From assembly GCA_037447655.1 (NCBI GenBank), contig JBBHKE010000388.1:16158-80157 (forward strand): DNA of 64,000 nucleotides, written 5' to 3'. The stretch is from Zygnema cylindricum. Taxonomy: Eukaryota; Streptophyta; Zygnematophyceae; Zygnematales; Zygnemataceae. Numbering within the stretch: the first letter of the stretch is position 1; each line of letters starts with the position of its first letter. The notes under the pieces were generated by a model. It was not told the origin of the DNA. It was given only the letters and a program-made list of their open reading frames with translations, and searched no databases. The position numbers were made by a program, and so were the translations under genes. Positions 1 through 12,722 of this stretch are shown here, piece by piece.

Positions 1-116
1 ATCGAAAGACATCGAGACTAAAATAAGCAGTGCGGATTTTAGTCCGCGTTGCGTTTGTCACTTGCGAGGTTAGGAAATAGAAACGTATCTACTGCGCCAG
101 GAAGTACATTACAGTA

Positions 117-333
117 CATTGTCGATTGTATTTAGCGTGTATGTTTTTTTCGCCACTGAAAACATCTTATCTCCGTACACATTTGTCCAATTTTCAATTT
201 AAGACCACCATTCGTAAGCTAAGAATACAACCTTTCAATCACAACCGTCAGATCCACAATCCGACATGTATGTACGGAGAATATATGTTTTATGAGACAA
301 AAAGAACATACACGCTAAATACGATCGACGGTG
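117..333. mobile_element. TA-type MITE
   Basis: The ends read CATTGTCGATTGTATTTAGC and, inverted, GCTAAATACGATCGACGGTG. TA lies on each side at 115-116 and 334-335. The interior is shared, inverted, with the copy at 24378-24568. Confidence 0.6.
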
Positions 334-441
334 TACTGTACTATACTGATATTGTAGTAAAGTCGTTGACCCGTTCTGTACTCTAGGTTAGCACAAAGTA
401 TTGTCCTGTACTACACTACAGTACACCGCAAATCGCTATTA

Positions 442-1217
442 GGTTTATTCTCCATTAGGCGATCCCAGTAACATGTGGAGACGTCTATGTCTGGTGTTTA
501 CTGGCACGACGTTCCATTATATTGTGCCAGTAAACATCGTTTCTCAATTATGATTGGCGCCACGTAGGTTAGTTTTGAGATTCTTTAAATCTAAAAGTAT
601 TCTTCAAACTCAAAATCTGTACGTAATATTGTATGTGCGGAGGTAGTTAATGATTCATACGAAAATTTTGCGACCAAATTTTACTTTTGAAATTGAAAAT
701 CAAAATTTCGAAACGAAATGGCAAAAAGGCGCGCAAACTTTGAAGGTCAGCGGATGTCAGAAGGAGCGTGCGAAGATATATCGGTCGACCTGCATAACAC
801 TATGGCGAAAAGCACATGGCGTGTACGACGTGTTCGTTTCTCATCGCCTGTTCGTGGTGGATATTTCATTGACTTTTCACGTGTACCAATGGTACGGGAC
901 CAGTGTGAAGAAACTCTCCTCGCCGAGGAGAGTCGGATATTTTTTTGACATTTCACGTGTACCAATGGTACGGGACCAGTGTGAAGAAACTCTCTTCACC
1001 GATGAGAGTCTTTTCACACAGGACAATGTGCGCGATTGCTTCGCGAATCTAAAAAAGTGAAAAATCCAACGGTTGATAATTATGCCTATAACATTGGAGC
1101 CATCCAGTTCACATGTTTCGTCGTGTTTCGTCTAACAATAAAAAATGGTACAAATATGTACGAAATCGTACGACGTCCAGTAAACAACCCCATTTTTTCT
1201 CTAAAGGAAGTTCACCC
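442..1217. mobile_element. PIF/Harbinger-like non-autonomous element, family 2
   Basis: Flanked by TTA at 439-441 and 1218-1220, with the right end GGAAGTTCACCC. An inverted, diverged copy lies at 40004-40706, also bounded by TTA. Trinucleotide TWA duplication suggests PIF/Harbinger. An internal 60-bp unit containing GTACCAATGGTACGGGACCA is tandemly repeated near 885 and 957. No transposase is seen. Confidence 0.65.
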
Positions 1218-1255
1218 TTAGCATAAAGGTTTATTTAGCGTATAGGAATAATTAC

Positions 1256-2130
1256 TAGTGTTGTGTATCGGTAAGGATTTGCCAATAATCGATATGGGCC
1301 TTTTTTTGGGTAGGTGATAATCGATATATTGGTACAATATATCGTTATCGATGTTATCGCTGATAAATAACCGATATTTATTGGTTATTATCGGCGATAA
1401 CACCAATATCGATACCTATCGGCGATATATGTTCAGACCGTACAGATAAAAGTACGGCCAGTTCACTCAACTGTACGTGTTATTCCCCCAACGCGCTCTA
1501 CTCACAGCCCCTATCTACTGAGGAGCCTACCAACCCGATCATTTGTACAAGCCGAAAGTACAGTAGCGGCATAAGATATATACGAGTTTAGTACGGCTCC
1601 AGTTAAAATGACGTACCTTTCACATCTGACGCCATGGCCTTGTCCCTTTCTTCCTTGAGATCCAGTGGAAACTTGCCGCATGTCAATCCGTCGGTTTTTT
1701 TGGCATGAGACGCCAAAAGAGCTATTCCGCGATGCCGGCGCTCACGCTTGTCGTCCGCTTGTATTTTCTCATTGAAAGTTGCTCGTTTGATTATGGCGGC
1801 GCGAAAAATGTTATTTTGCGTCTGTTGTACTTTGTGCCCGCCGTCCTTTTTCCGTTCCATGATCATCAGTTTGTCGGTACATTGCCGTACGTTCCAGTAA
1901 AATTCTTGTTCAGTTAACCGACCAAAAAGTACTACAAAGTGCAACGTATTTTTTCGTCAAAGTTCGTACCTTTCCCGTAAAAAACCGTACATTTCTTGTA
2001 GATTTTCCGTTCAGTTTACCGGACAGAAAGTACTGAAAGTATAGATATATCGGAACCTCTGACCGTTCGATAACCGACAACTATCGGTATCGGTGTTACC
2101 GCGATATTTTTTTACCGTTACACAACAGTA
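1256..2130. mobile_element. hAT-like non-autonomous element
   Basis: The terminal inverted repeats are TAGTGTTGTG and TACTGTTGTG (reverse of the right end). An exact 8-bp duplication, ATAATTAC, lies at 1248-1255 and 2131-2138. Eight-bp duplication and subterminal repeats (many ATCGATA/TATCG units at both ends) are hAT hallmarks. A 113-codon minus-strand reading at 1603-1944 has no recognisable transposase motif. Confidence 0.75.
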
Positions 2131-2762
2131 ATAATTACAATGATTTACGTTAATTAGGAATTTGAAAATTTTCAAAAAAACCATACATTCTAATTGTTAA
2201 CTAATGTTGATTTGGGTCTTTGAAAAAATTATATGTCGGTCGCAAACATGCTTACACTAATATCTTGCACAAAAGCTGACAAATCATACACAAATCGTAC
2301 GTTCACACTGCCGAAATGTGGTTGTTGGACGAATATGTGCGAACGTGATATTTGACAGCCCGATTTCATCCTCTTTTTAGAGCGCATATTCTCATGCGTC
2401 CGCGGTTACTAAAACTCATTAATTATACTTTTTCACTTAAAAAGGTACAGTTTTGTACGGCATGACACTTACGGTACACCACACTATTTAAATGACAACG
2501 TACTTTCGTTTTTACGCTAATTGGACCAAAAAACCCTAAATGGCATAAAGGAAAAAACTGAATAATTTATGCTATTTAAGAATTTGGAAAAAAAAATGCG
2601 GGACCGAATTAGCGTTCTATACGCTAATAGCGATTGGCGGTTTGGTGTATTGTAATGTGATAGTGTTAATCCCTTATACAATACGACCCTATTTATAAAG
2701 TACGGTATAAATCTTGCGAGCCGAGCTTAAAACAACCGGTTTAGTTCGGTTCAGTTCACTTA

Positions 2763-3705
2763 GGGCGTGTGCCCATGTGTTCAAGTAAGGGTTTTTTACC
2801 GTCGTTTACACAGAAAACGGGACTTCCAACGAGAAAATATTACGCCGTACGAAAAATGGGCAAAAACACAAGTACATTTTGCGTCATCTTGGAACTTGGA
2901 AGGTACGGCAATTTGGCGTTATTATCAACGCGACCCATTTCCAGCTTATCTTCACACTTGCACTGGAATCAAATCGCGACCTGATTTTAATCAAAATAAC
3001 ATCCTATTGACGAATAGGAAACCTGGATTGCATGCGTCAAACGTTTTCAAAAAAAATTGCACGAAGGAAAGTACACGCTATTTTTTTCACTGCTCGTACG
3101 AGCATGCACATAAGAAAATGACAAACTTGTACGGAAAAAAACTTGCAGGGGTCGCGGACCTCCACTTTCCTTCATGGGTCCTTTGCAAAAGTTTACGTCG
3201 TCCTCGTCTCTCTTCCTCTTTCTCACTCGATCGCTCTTATTTCTCTCCCCTAAATGAAATGCGGCAATGATGGTTTAAAATGAAATTTTTTTTTTTTTAT
3301 CTTTTTTTTGAATATCTTTAGTCGTAGTTTGACGGCATATCGAATGATAAAAGATAAATAAAAGAAATCGGAAGCCATGGCGGAATGTTTACGTACTAAT
3401 GACGTTATAGCGTGGCGTGACTTCGCAACGTCAAAACCCCAAACATCTACGATGTCAGAAAAACCTCGACGTCTACAACCGTCGCCGCTTTTGTCGACGT
3501 CACTTATTTTAGGAAGTTTCGCAGTAATCTACATTTCGTTTCGTAGTCTGTCGCACATATTGTAGACGTCTACGACTGTCATAAATTTGAAGTAATGAAA
3601 GTGCAAGTAATGAATGACATAGGAACATTTTGAAAAGTACACCGTAAAATCTGCGCTAAATTCCAAAGTAACGTTTCAAAATTTCGGTTACATGGGCACA
3701 CGCCC
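2763..3705. mobile_element. PIF/Harbinger-like element, family 1, copy A
   Basis: The left end is GGGCGTGTGCCCATGTG and the right end is its inverse, ATGGGCACACGCCC. TTA is duplicated at 2760-2762 and 3706-3708. It is 943 bp with no transposase. The apparent open readings at 2767-3270 are repeat shadows. It is the inverted partner of the copy at 3887-4856. Confidence 0.75.
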
Positions 3706-3886
3706 TTAAAGTAGGTGAAAGTAGGCCCATACAATATGCCTATTGTATGCAAAACATACAATATGACCTTAAGACCCATATTGTAATCGGACCTATTCGG
3801 ACCAATTAAAACAATGGACTAAATTATTTTGTTTACACCGTCAGATTCGGACGATCGGACGGTCGCTGATCAAATTAGCGATCTAA

Positions 3887-4856
3887 GGGCGTGTCCCCGT
3901 GTAACCGAAACTATGAAACGTTACTTTGGATTTTAGCGCCGATTTTACGGTGTACTTTTCAAAGTGTGCCTATGTCAATCGTTACTTGTGCGTTCATTAC
4001 TTCGTATATGTGACAATTGTAGACGTCTACAAAATGTGCGACAGTCTACGAAACGAAATGTAGACGAGTACGAAACTACGAAACTTCCTAAAAACGGCGA
4101 CGCTAACTACGAAACTTCCTAAAAACGGCGACGGTTGTAGACGTCGAGGTTTTTGTGACGTTGTAGACGTTTAGGGTTTTGTGACATAGCGAAGTCATGC
4201 TACCATGTGACGTCATCAGTACGTACATTTTCCGCCATGGCTTCCCGATTTCGTTTTCTTATCCTTTATCATTCGATATGCCATCAAACTTAGACCAAAA
4301 ATATTAAAAAAAAATGAAAAAAAATATACCTTTCATTTGACATTATTATTGCTGCATCTCGTGTAAATATGAGAGAAAGAGGAGTGGTCGAGTGAGAAAG
4401 AGGGGGAGAGACGAGGACGCCGTAAAATTTTGCAAAGGACCCATGAAGGAAAGTGGAGGTCCGCGACCCCTGCAAGTTTTTTTCCGTACAAGTTTGTCAT
4501 TTTCTTATGTGCATGCTCGTGACGAGCAGTGAAAAAAATAGCGTGTACTTTCCTTCGTGCAATTTTTTTTGAAAACGTTTGACGCATGCAATCCAGGTTT
4601 CCTATTCGTCAATAGGATGTTATTTTGATTAAAATCAGGTCGCGATTTGATTCCAGTGCAAGTGTGAAGATGAGCTGGAAGTTGGTCGCGATGATAATAA
4701 CGCCAAATTGCCGTACCCTCCAAGTTCCAAGAAGACGCAAAATGTACTTATGTTTTTGCCCATTTTTCGTACGGCGTAATATTTTCTCGTTACAAGTCCC
4801 ATTTTCTGTGAAAACGACGGAAAAAAACCCTTACTTGAACACATGGGGACACGCCC
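3887..4856. mobile_element. PIF/Harbinger-like element, family 1, copy B (inverted)
   Basis: The ends are GGGCGTGTCCCCGTG and GGGGACACGCCC, with TAA at 3884-3886 and 4857-4859. The uninterrupted counterpart of its insertion site, GATCTTCTTAGATCGC, is seen in the related repeat near 14340. That shows one TAA was duplicated on insertion. The copy runs in the opposite direction to the one at 2763-3705. Confidence 0.78.
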
Positions 4857-4859
4857 TAA

Positions 4860-5104
4860 GAAGATCACATGAAAAGCCCATAACACAACTTACGATAAAT
4901 GCGCCGACCAAGGCCTACCATAGAAACGCCTACTTTTGAACTATGCTCCAAACCCGCCGAAAGTTAAGTTTGGGCAGTGTCGGTTCACTGTCCTGTACCG
5001 TACAGTATGGTAAGAATACTGTATTTCTTATTCAAGGTTCCTGCCAGTACTGTAGTACAGTAGTTGCGCGAGAGAATATTAGGGTTTGAAGAGAAGCGGT
5101 AGCC
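4860..5104. other. Short SRPRA upstream region, partly repeat
   Basis: 4860-4945 is the remainder of an older repeat whose inverse copy lies at 14290-14350. About 4985-5060 has several GTAC-containing palindromic words (for example TACTGTAGTACAGTA). Only about 160 bp before the ATG looks unique. Confidence 0.5.
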
Positions 5105-8100
5105 ATGTTGGATCATCTTGCCATCTTCACACGTGGTGGCCTCGTGCTATGGACCTTCCAGCTGTCCGCTCTCAAAGGCAGCCCCATCGACGCCCTCGTG
5201 CAGACCTGTCTTCTGCAGGAGCGTTCAGGAGAGACGCTTTTCCACTATGGAAAAGATGCCGGAGCTTACACTTTAAAATGGACCTTTCACAACGAGTTAG
5301 GGCTTGTTTTTGTCGCCGTTTACCAGAGGATACTGCAGCTTCTGTACGTTGATGAGCTTCTCAGCTCAGTGAAACAGGAATTCTCTTCACTGTTCAAACC
5401 GGGGAAATGTTCGTATCCTGAGTTTGATGACACTTTTCGGCAGCTTCTGGTGGAAGCGGAAGAGCGTGCAAAGGAACTGAAACTGAGGAAACAGATGACA
5501 AGTTTCTCTGACACAAAGAAAGGGCAGCAAGTCAATAGGCAAAACGGTGGAGCTCTGAAGGTTAAGAAAGGACAGAAGGGAAATAGTTTTGTATCGGAAG
5601 ATGACGGCGATAGCAGTGGCGGGGATGGAGGGAGTGGTGGGAGTGGAGGTGAAGGGAATGGCCTTCCTAAGTCAACTTTTTCTTCAGACCATGAAGGCAC
5701 CATCAATGGTTTGAAGGAGGAGAATGGGAACGCAGGAACCGCATTTGATGTTGCTAAGCTGAACCTGTTTAAGAGAGGAGAGAAAAAAAAGAAGCCTTCT
5801 ATTGGCGATTTTGGTAAATTGGGAAAAGTCAATAAGGTTGCCGATGATGTGAAGAAGAAGGCAAAAGAAAACCGAACTTGGGACGATGGAAAGGTTACAA
5901 CGAAGCAAGACTTCTCGGATCCAAACGAGGAAGAAGTGATAGAGGTGGTTGATGTGAAGAATGCGATGAAGAGTCGGGTCGATGAAGACGAAGAAATTGA
6001 CGAGGATGTGGAGGAGATGAGTGATGAGGAGGACAATAAGTTTGTGAAGGCAAACGGTTCTCGAGGGCCAGTGGCTCCATCTTCCGGACCTCGACGGAAT
6101 ACCTGGCTGTCATCTTTATTCCAAAGGTTGGTAAAGTTTTCTACTCTTTTAGGGTTCGGCCACTGTCATAAAATTATTATACTATGGAAGTTTTTAAGTC
6201 TTCGTACGCATAGCGACTCATCAAGATGTACGATTCACCTTCACATGATGGTCAATTCCTCTCGTGTAATTACCCTATCAGTGGGCTAAAATTTTGATCT
6301 TCCTACACAGAAATAGAGGGACAGACGATATCGGGCAGTCTTTGCCTCTTTTCTGTCCGTTTTACCTGTTACCTATACTGCTTCTGGTGTGTGCAGTCCA
6401 CATTTGTTTTTTTTTAATTATTATTCTTTCTTTATTTATTTATTTTATGTTTTTTTTTTACATTTAGCTCATATCTCCTACCCTGCCGCAAAAACAATAA
6501 ATAAATCTTGTACAGAAATAGTTTGTGGACCACACTTATGCTGGCGACGGTAAACCAGGTGCAGCTCGTGAGTAATGTGGGGGTCATTTGTTTCTTCAGT
6601 ATTCTGCCTTTTTTTCTCTTTACTTTTCGTTTCTTTTGGGGGTGATGCTGTGATATGGCTGAACTATTGCTAATTAAAAACGTTATGGAAATTAGCCCTG
6701 AATCTGTCCTTTTTGCTGTACTCGTGAAAGTAACGAATCAGGCTCTTGTCACTTTTCTTCTCAGCCGGTCTTTTTTTGGAATTCTTGGTTGTTGTGCTGC
6801 CCTGACTTGTATGGGTTTTACCAGAGCTGTTTTTTTTTTTTTTTTGTGGTTAGTTTGGCAAGTCTATTATATTCACTCCACGCTTTGAATGCCATGGGGG
6901 GTTTTTTCAGTGTAGCAGGTAAAAGTTCACTCGATAGGGACGATGTAGAACCAGCGTTGAAGGCTTTGAAAGACCGATTTATGAGCAAAAATGTGGTATG
7001 TTTTCTGGGCATCATTGAAAAAAAAATGTCTTTTTAAATGGCTTTTTGGCTGGGAGATGCAAGCACCTCTTTTGGCAGGGTGTTTTCTGGAAGACCTTTA
7101 TCCATCTGCTGTAAGAACTATACCGCCCATCGCTTTTAGAGTTAATAACACTAATTAGACCCAACAAATTTTGGCCGAAAATCATTAAATAGTGTTTACG
7201 ACACTATCTAAGGAAATGAACCACCTCGTTTCCTCACGCCAAATTGGTGTTATACAATATAATTTCACATGTGCATTAATAATTCCTTTACTCTAATAGC
7301 GATGGGCGGTGTTTTCATTCCTTTACTCTCATAGCAATGGGCGGCGTTTTTGAAGGCACGGTATCTTATTAAATTTAATGTGCCAAATATTGAAGACGAA
7401 GTATGTGAGAAACATGATGCAGATTTTAGACGCCAGTAAATGAACGGCGAAAAAAAAACTGAGAAGAGAAAGGAGAAAAGAAGTTGAATCAAAATTAGCA
7501 AAAATGTGGACAGAAAATTGTACTTCAAGTAAAGACATTCAAAAATAGGACTCAAAATCAGCAGAAAACTGAAGTACCTGATGGAGGGTTTTTGTCTGGT
7601 ATCCAGGCTGAGGAAATTGCCAACAAACTCTGTGAATCGGTTGCAGCGAGCCTTATTGGCCGGAAGCAGGCATCTTTTACACGGATCTCTTCCACAGTGC
7701 AGGTGCAAATCCTTGTTACAAACTTTGTTGCGTGGTGTATCTGGTTCTCTAGAGGGAGGAATAAATTCCTGTGAAGGCTGGATGGATGGTGGTGAACTCT
7801 TTCGAGCTTGAATTGTTGGAGGAGCATTCTTATGTACTGACTGATGGACAAAATAAATTTGGCATGTTCAAGATATCAGACAGTTTTGACTTGGGAGGTC
7901 GGGCCTTGGGAATTTATGGCGGGTGTCAGACAGCCATGGAGGAGGCATTACTGCGTATTCTGACTCCAAAACGGTCAGTGGACATTTTACGGGATGTCCA
8001 TGCTGCAAAGGAGCAGGGACGCCCTTACGTCATTGTATTTGTGGGTGTAAATGGAGTTGGGAAATCGACCAATTTAGCCAAGGTACAAACTGTTGTTTTT

Positions 8101-11100
8101 GTTTTGACAGTTTAATTAGTGGCTCTTTCAATGTCTGGAGGAGATTGTATTCATTTTCTGGAGAGTCTGGACCCATGTAGGGATGATGGCGGTATTGTGG
8201 AGAAACTGGTGGTTATTGATCACGGCTAAGTTATTGTAAAGTCAACATAGTCAGAAGAGGTGAGTTGATAAAGGAAACAACATCAAGACTATCGTACACT
8301 TCAGAAAGAAACCACCCAGTCCAAATACAAAATGCTTGTAGCAAGTAATTATGATTGTTGTTTAATCACAGTCTATTCATCTTTGAGAATCACACTTCCC
8401 TTAGCTAATTGGCCATTAAAACACATGGATATTGTGTCCCAAAATGTCACAGCTTTTTTTTTCTCGATGAAACTATTGAATTTTTTATTTGTGTTGATTA
8501 TGAAGTTTTGTTGAAATTCTATATTGCCTCATTGTTAGGTCTTGAAAAGGAATTGATTAACACAATTTGCTGGTTTTCTACTATCACAAATAACTCGCGA
8601 TGTCCGTACGACCTGGGATGCACTTCCTGTTTGACACACAAAAACCTTCGAGGTGCTAGTTTGTACCTTATATTCACTATGCATAAAGTACATACCTTAA
8701 CGTATAGTATCCACTTGTATAAACCTTACATTTATCACTTGACAGTGTTACAAGAATAATTATTGGCAAGATCGATGCTTATCAGTTTGGGTTTGGTATG
8801 ACGGATGATCCAATGTATGTTCTGATGCAGCGATATTTTTACCTTCTGTGTGTGTGTTCCAAATCTGCTGGCTTCTGAACTACACTGAACTTAAGCGTAC
8901 TTGAAGCAGCGCTAATGTTGGTTTAAACAGCGCATCATCATAAACAGTGCATCATCTCTTGGATGGTGGTCTCATCATTCTCTTTTTTATGTATGACCCC
9001 AGGTCGCCTATTGGCTCCTGCAACACGACGTCAGAGTGATGTTGGCTGCCTGCGATACGTTCCGAGCTGGAGCTGTAGAGCAGTTGCGCACACACGCGAG
9101 GCGACTTGATGTAAGTTCTCTCGTTGGACACTGTACTCCAAGGACTCTGCGTGCGTTAAGGGAATTGAAACTTTTTCTGGGTTTCTTTTAAGTTTACTTG
9201 TCCCTCCCCTTTTCTTTAAACGTTTTGCTGCCAAGTGGGATGGTATGTTTTAACCAATATGTGAGTAGGTCAGAACCACTTTGTTATTTAAGTCTGTCCG
9301 AATGCGTCTAATCAAGCAGTCTTTGCCCTCACGTGTTTCGCTCTTTTGTGAATTTCTATCAGCCTGGTTTTTGAAACACTTCAGATTATTTCAATGCAGT
9401 GGTTGGGCCACCATTAACAGTAGTTCTGGTCTGAATAGATGGTTCCCAGAAGCATTTAACCATTATAATTTGAGCCTGGAGTCTCATGTGTCAGCCTTGT
9501 CCTTCTTTCAATTAGTAGCAACTATGTTATCAAACCTATGAAAAGAGGTATTCTTCAAATTTTCCATACATGTAAATTGCGTTGTTACACCTGTAGAAGA
9601 GAAAGTGGGCCCTTTTCTATCTTGACCTATCTTTATTCTAGCGATCCAGCAAGTTTTTAAGATTCTATTTCAGCAAAACCAGCCTCGAAGCAGATATCCA
9701 TAACTTCAGTTATTTCATCCCTTGATTTGTTCACCCCCATTAATTAGAGCAGACCATTATGAGAAAGCCTTTTCACTAATGTTAACGTCAAGCAGACTGC
9801 CATTTCTGCCTCCTAAATCCTTTTTCTCGTCGGTCACAAGAAGATCTGTGAAATGTGGTGTAAATTATGGGAGTATGTATGTGGGATGGGCTTGTAGGTC
9901 CCTCTTTTTGAGCGCGGGTATGAGAAGGATCCTGCAGCAGTAGCGAGAGATGCCATAAAGGAGGCATGTCGACAGAAGATGGATGCTGTCCTTGTGGATA
10001 CTGCTGGTCGAATGCAGGTGGGTAATCACGTATGAGTAGAGGTTTTCTTTAAATTATGTTTGTTTTGTAAACAGTGTGGTATTTAGAAAGTCTCATGCAG
10101 GTCTCTGGTCTCTAGTTTGTCTTCTGGATTATCCTTTTATTTAAACATCGTGATTTAATGGATACACAGGGTGGTTGTCTGGAGAATTTTACTCATGTAA
10201 TTACTAGTATGCGTAAACGTTTAGCTTTTTCATCCGACTTTCTGATGTTTAGTCTGTTGCTTTTAGGAATGTGAGTAGTTTTTTTTTGTTTCACCTCCTA
10301 GGAGGTAAACGCTATATGACCAGGAAAGAAAGTCCTGCAGCATAGATGTTCACTACAGTATACATATAGGCTGTGATGCAAAGAGAGGCGGTGCTTTGAA
10401 CAAACTAACTTTTGATGGTAGTCGTAGTCAAGTAGGATCTACTTGAACTCCCACTCGTAAGGTTCATTCTAATTTAATTCATATTTGATCTTAAGCAAAT
10501 TACGTCCCAAAAAACCATCATATAGACTTTATCTAGATCACAGTGATACAGTAAGCAGCATGACAGCTCTGGCCCTAAATAAAATCTTGGAAGACCTAGG
10601 GACTACAGTTGTGGGCCCTGCTGTTCAATGGAAGGCTAAGGAAGGCCACAAAGGACGGCTATGTCTTAACAAATTAACTTGGATTCTGTCAACTGGCAGG
10701 ATAATGAGCCCCTCATGCGCGCACTTTCCAAACTTATTTCTCAGAATAATCCTGACCTTGTAAGTATCTTCTCATCCTCCTCGTGATTAAGTACCTGTTG
10801 TTGGCTTTTTGTTGTGCTCCACACTGGAGTCCATTTGTTTTTTCCTCCTTTGGTATGTGGGTGTAGTATCCAGTTGTCCATTTGGCTGATCCATTCATAT
10901 TTGGTGTGGTACACAGCCCATCGCTATTAGTGCAAAATAAATATTTGTGGAAATGTGCAGTTTAAATGTATAATACTAATTAAAAGTATCGAGATGTGAC
11001 GACGTGTATTCCACGCCCGTAAATCTTGCCAACACCATTTTGTAATTTTTGGTCAAAAGAAATCGTAACTGAATTAGTGTCATGAACTTTAATAGTGATG

Positions 11101-12722
11101 GGCTGTAAAACACCTGCATGTGAAGTTACAGGTGCCACTGTGATGGTTGTACTGTAATGTCCAACCCCTGGGACTGAAAATAGTAGGGGTCTTTTAGAGT
11201 TCAATGGATTTAATATTGTTAAATTCAAATCTGGGAAAATCGAAATGCAGAAAGGTAAAATAAAAGAAGTGTTTTCATCTGTCACGAGCGGTTAGGTTAT
11301 AATGTTTGACGCCTGTTCAAACGTGAGTTCAATTTTATTTTAATTTGATTTTAATTTATATTTATACCAATTCAAACTCCAAAATTGTCCAACTTATAGC
11401 GAATCGAAAATAATAATACAACTGATCCTGAGTCCGAATGTTATTCCAGAAAGCAAGAGAAAGCTTGCTTGGAGCTGTGAATCGAAAAGGATAGAATCGT
11501 GTTTTAAATTTAGTTTTTATTCAATTTTAAATGAAAATAAAACGAAGTATGACATGACATGACATGAAATGAAATGAAATGAAATTGGAAATGAGAAAAT
11601 AAAATATGAAACGTTTTTTGTGTGCAACAGTGTCTCTTTGTTGGAGAGGCGTTAGTGGGAAATGATGCTGTGGACCAGCTCACTAAGTTCAACCAACGTC
11701 TGGCGGATCTGTCGACTTCCCAACAGCCCCAGGCAATCGATGGTATCTTGTTGACGAAGTTCGATACCATTGACGATAAGGTACTGTGTGACTTCCTATG
11801 CAAAAATTATATTGCAATGGGTATATATGGGTGGGACTTGAAACGGCTTTAATTTTCAAGGGTTCGTAGAGGTGACATGTTTGCTAACACACATGCTTCG
11901 TTACTGGCCAGTAGTCGCAGCAATCGTACAGAAAAACATATGTATAGTGTACACTTTTCTGTACGATGACTGTGATTATTCGCTAGTTCGACGACAGTAA
12001 TCGCATGGGTAACCACAGTGTGAATCTTAATCAGAGTAAAAAAAATATTATCGTTGGGTGTTGGTTAGTGTTTTTAATTCACTTTTAAATCACGTGGCTG
12101 TTTTTAAAACTGGTTAAAGAGTTAGCGTTAAAGAAAAAAGCTTGTGAGTGAGAGAGTGTGAGAGAGTCTGTGTGTGAGTTATAAGTAAACTTTAAGGTTC
12201 TAAGGCTAAAGTTTAGGGGCACTTATAAGAATAACAAATAAAGATACAGGGTGTACCCTATTAGAGTGTTTGTTACTCTTGGGTGTAATTGCCATCCTAC
12301 CCGGTACGCTGCGACTTTTTGTTGTTCCTTCGATGATGGAGACCAATTTTATGTGTGTTCTTTTGGTGATTAGGCCTAAATTAGCGTGGACCACTACATA
12401 CTAAAAAAAACATAACCGTGTGACAAGCACACATCTACGTTTTTGTTTTTATATGATTTAAAGCTTGCGGGTTTTAATGGACACGCTATTCCTTTTTAAA
12501 GATTAACTATGATGAGCATTACGGTCTACGTTTTTGTTTTTGACTCTTTTTGTTGTTGTTGTTTTTGTAACCAAGTTGGGTTTGCCGGTGGTACAGGTTG
12601 GAGCCGCTCTCTCCATGGTGTACATATCGGGGGCACCCATAATGTTTGTAGGATGTGGACAGGGATATACCGATCTCAAGAAGCTTAATGTCCACCAAAT
12701 CATCAAAACACTGTTGAAATGA
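5105..12722 (+). CDS. SRPRA: Signal recognition particle receptor subunit alpha (SR-alpha)
   Basis: ER-membrane SRP receptor GTPase. It docks the ribosome-SRP complex for cotranslational targeting. Exons: 5105-6126, 6911-6995, 7607-7702, 7930-8082, 9003-9110, 9898-10017, 10700-10759, 11631-11780, 12597-12722. All have GT-AG boundaries and the phases agree, giving 639 aa, the usual plant SR-alpha length. Residues 1 to about 115 are the SRX (longin-like) domain that binds SR-beta. A charged Lys/Asp/Glu/Gly linker follows (about 140-330), then the N and G domains. GTPase motifs seen: P-loop GVNGVGKST (440-448), DTFRAGA (470-476), DTAGRMQ (522-528), TKFD (590-593) and FVGCGQ near 615. The C-terminus ends in TLLK as in plant orthologues. 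The start is the first ATG of the SRX domain. TA-flanked MITEs lie in introns 2 and 7. A DNA transposon ends only 245 bp upstream of the ATG, so the promoter is short or transposon-derived. Family assignment is very secure; exon edges are by-eye. Confidence 0.95.
7119..7312. mobile_element. TA-type MITE in SRPRA intron 2
   Basis: The ends are ACCGCCCATCGC and the inverse GCGATGGGCGGT, with an AT-rich interior of about 190 bp. A partial duplicate of the right end (AGCAATGGGCGGCG) follows at about 7320-7347. It is the reverse complement of the copy at 44236-44420. Confidence 0.7.
10910..11107. mobile_element. TA-type MITE in SRPRA intron 7
   Basis: TACACAGCCCATCGCTATTA at the left and AATAGTGATGGGCTGTA at the right form imperfect inverted ends of the family seen in most introns of this window. 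Confidence 0.65.

Larger units (their letters stand above)
421..2648. mobile_element. 540-bp TA-type MITE interrupted by two later insertions
   Basis: The left end TACACCGCAAATCGCTATTA starts at 421 and the right end ACGCTAATAGCGATTGGCGG lies near 2621-2640. Removing the elements at 442-1217 and 1256-2130 leaves a sequence collinear with the uninterrupted inverted copy at 57166-57709. Matching landmarks include AATAATTAC, TCTAATTGTT and ATGTCGGTCGC. Confidence 0.8.

Noticed and set aside
2767-3270. 167-codon open frame at the left of the foldback, with a partner at 4333-4886
   Set aside because: Both are translations of the two inverted Harbinger-like copies. There is no transposase signature and the frame is interrupted by the repeat ends.
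5320-6036. Long minus-strand open frame, Ser/Phe-rich, 238 codons
   Set aside because: It is the antisense of SRPRA exon 1. Its poly-Ser runs are the complement of acidic and Lys-rich codons, and it has no homology or independent splice structure.
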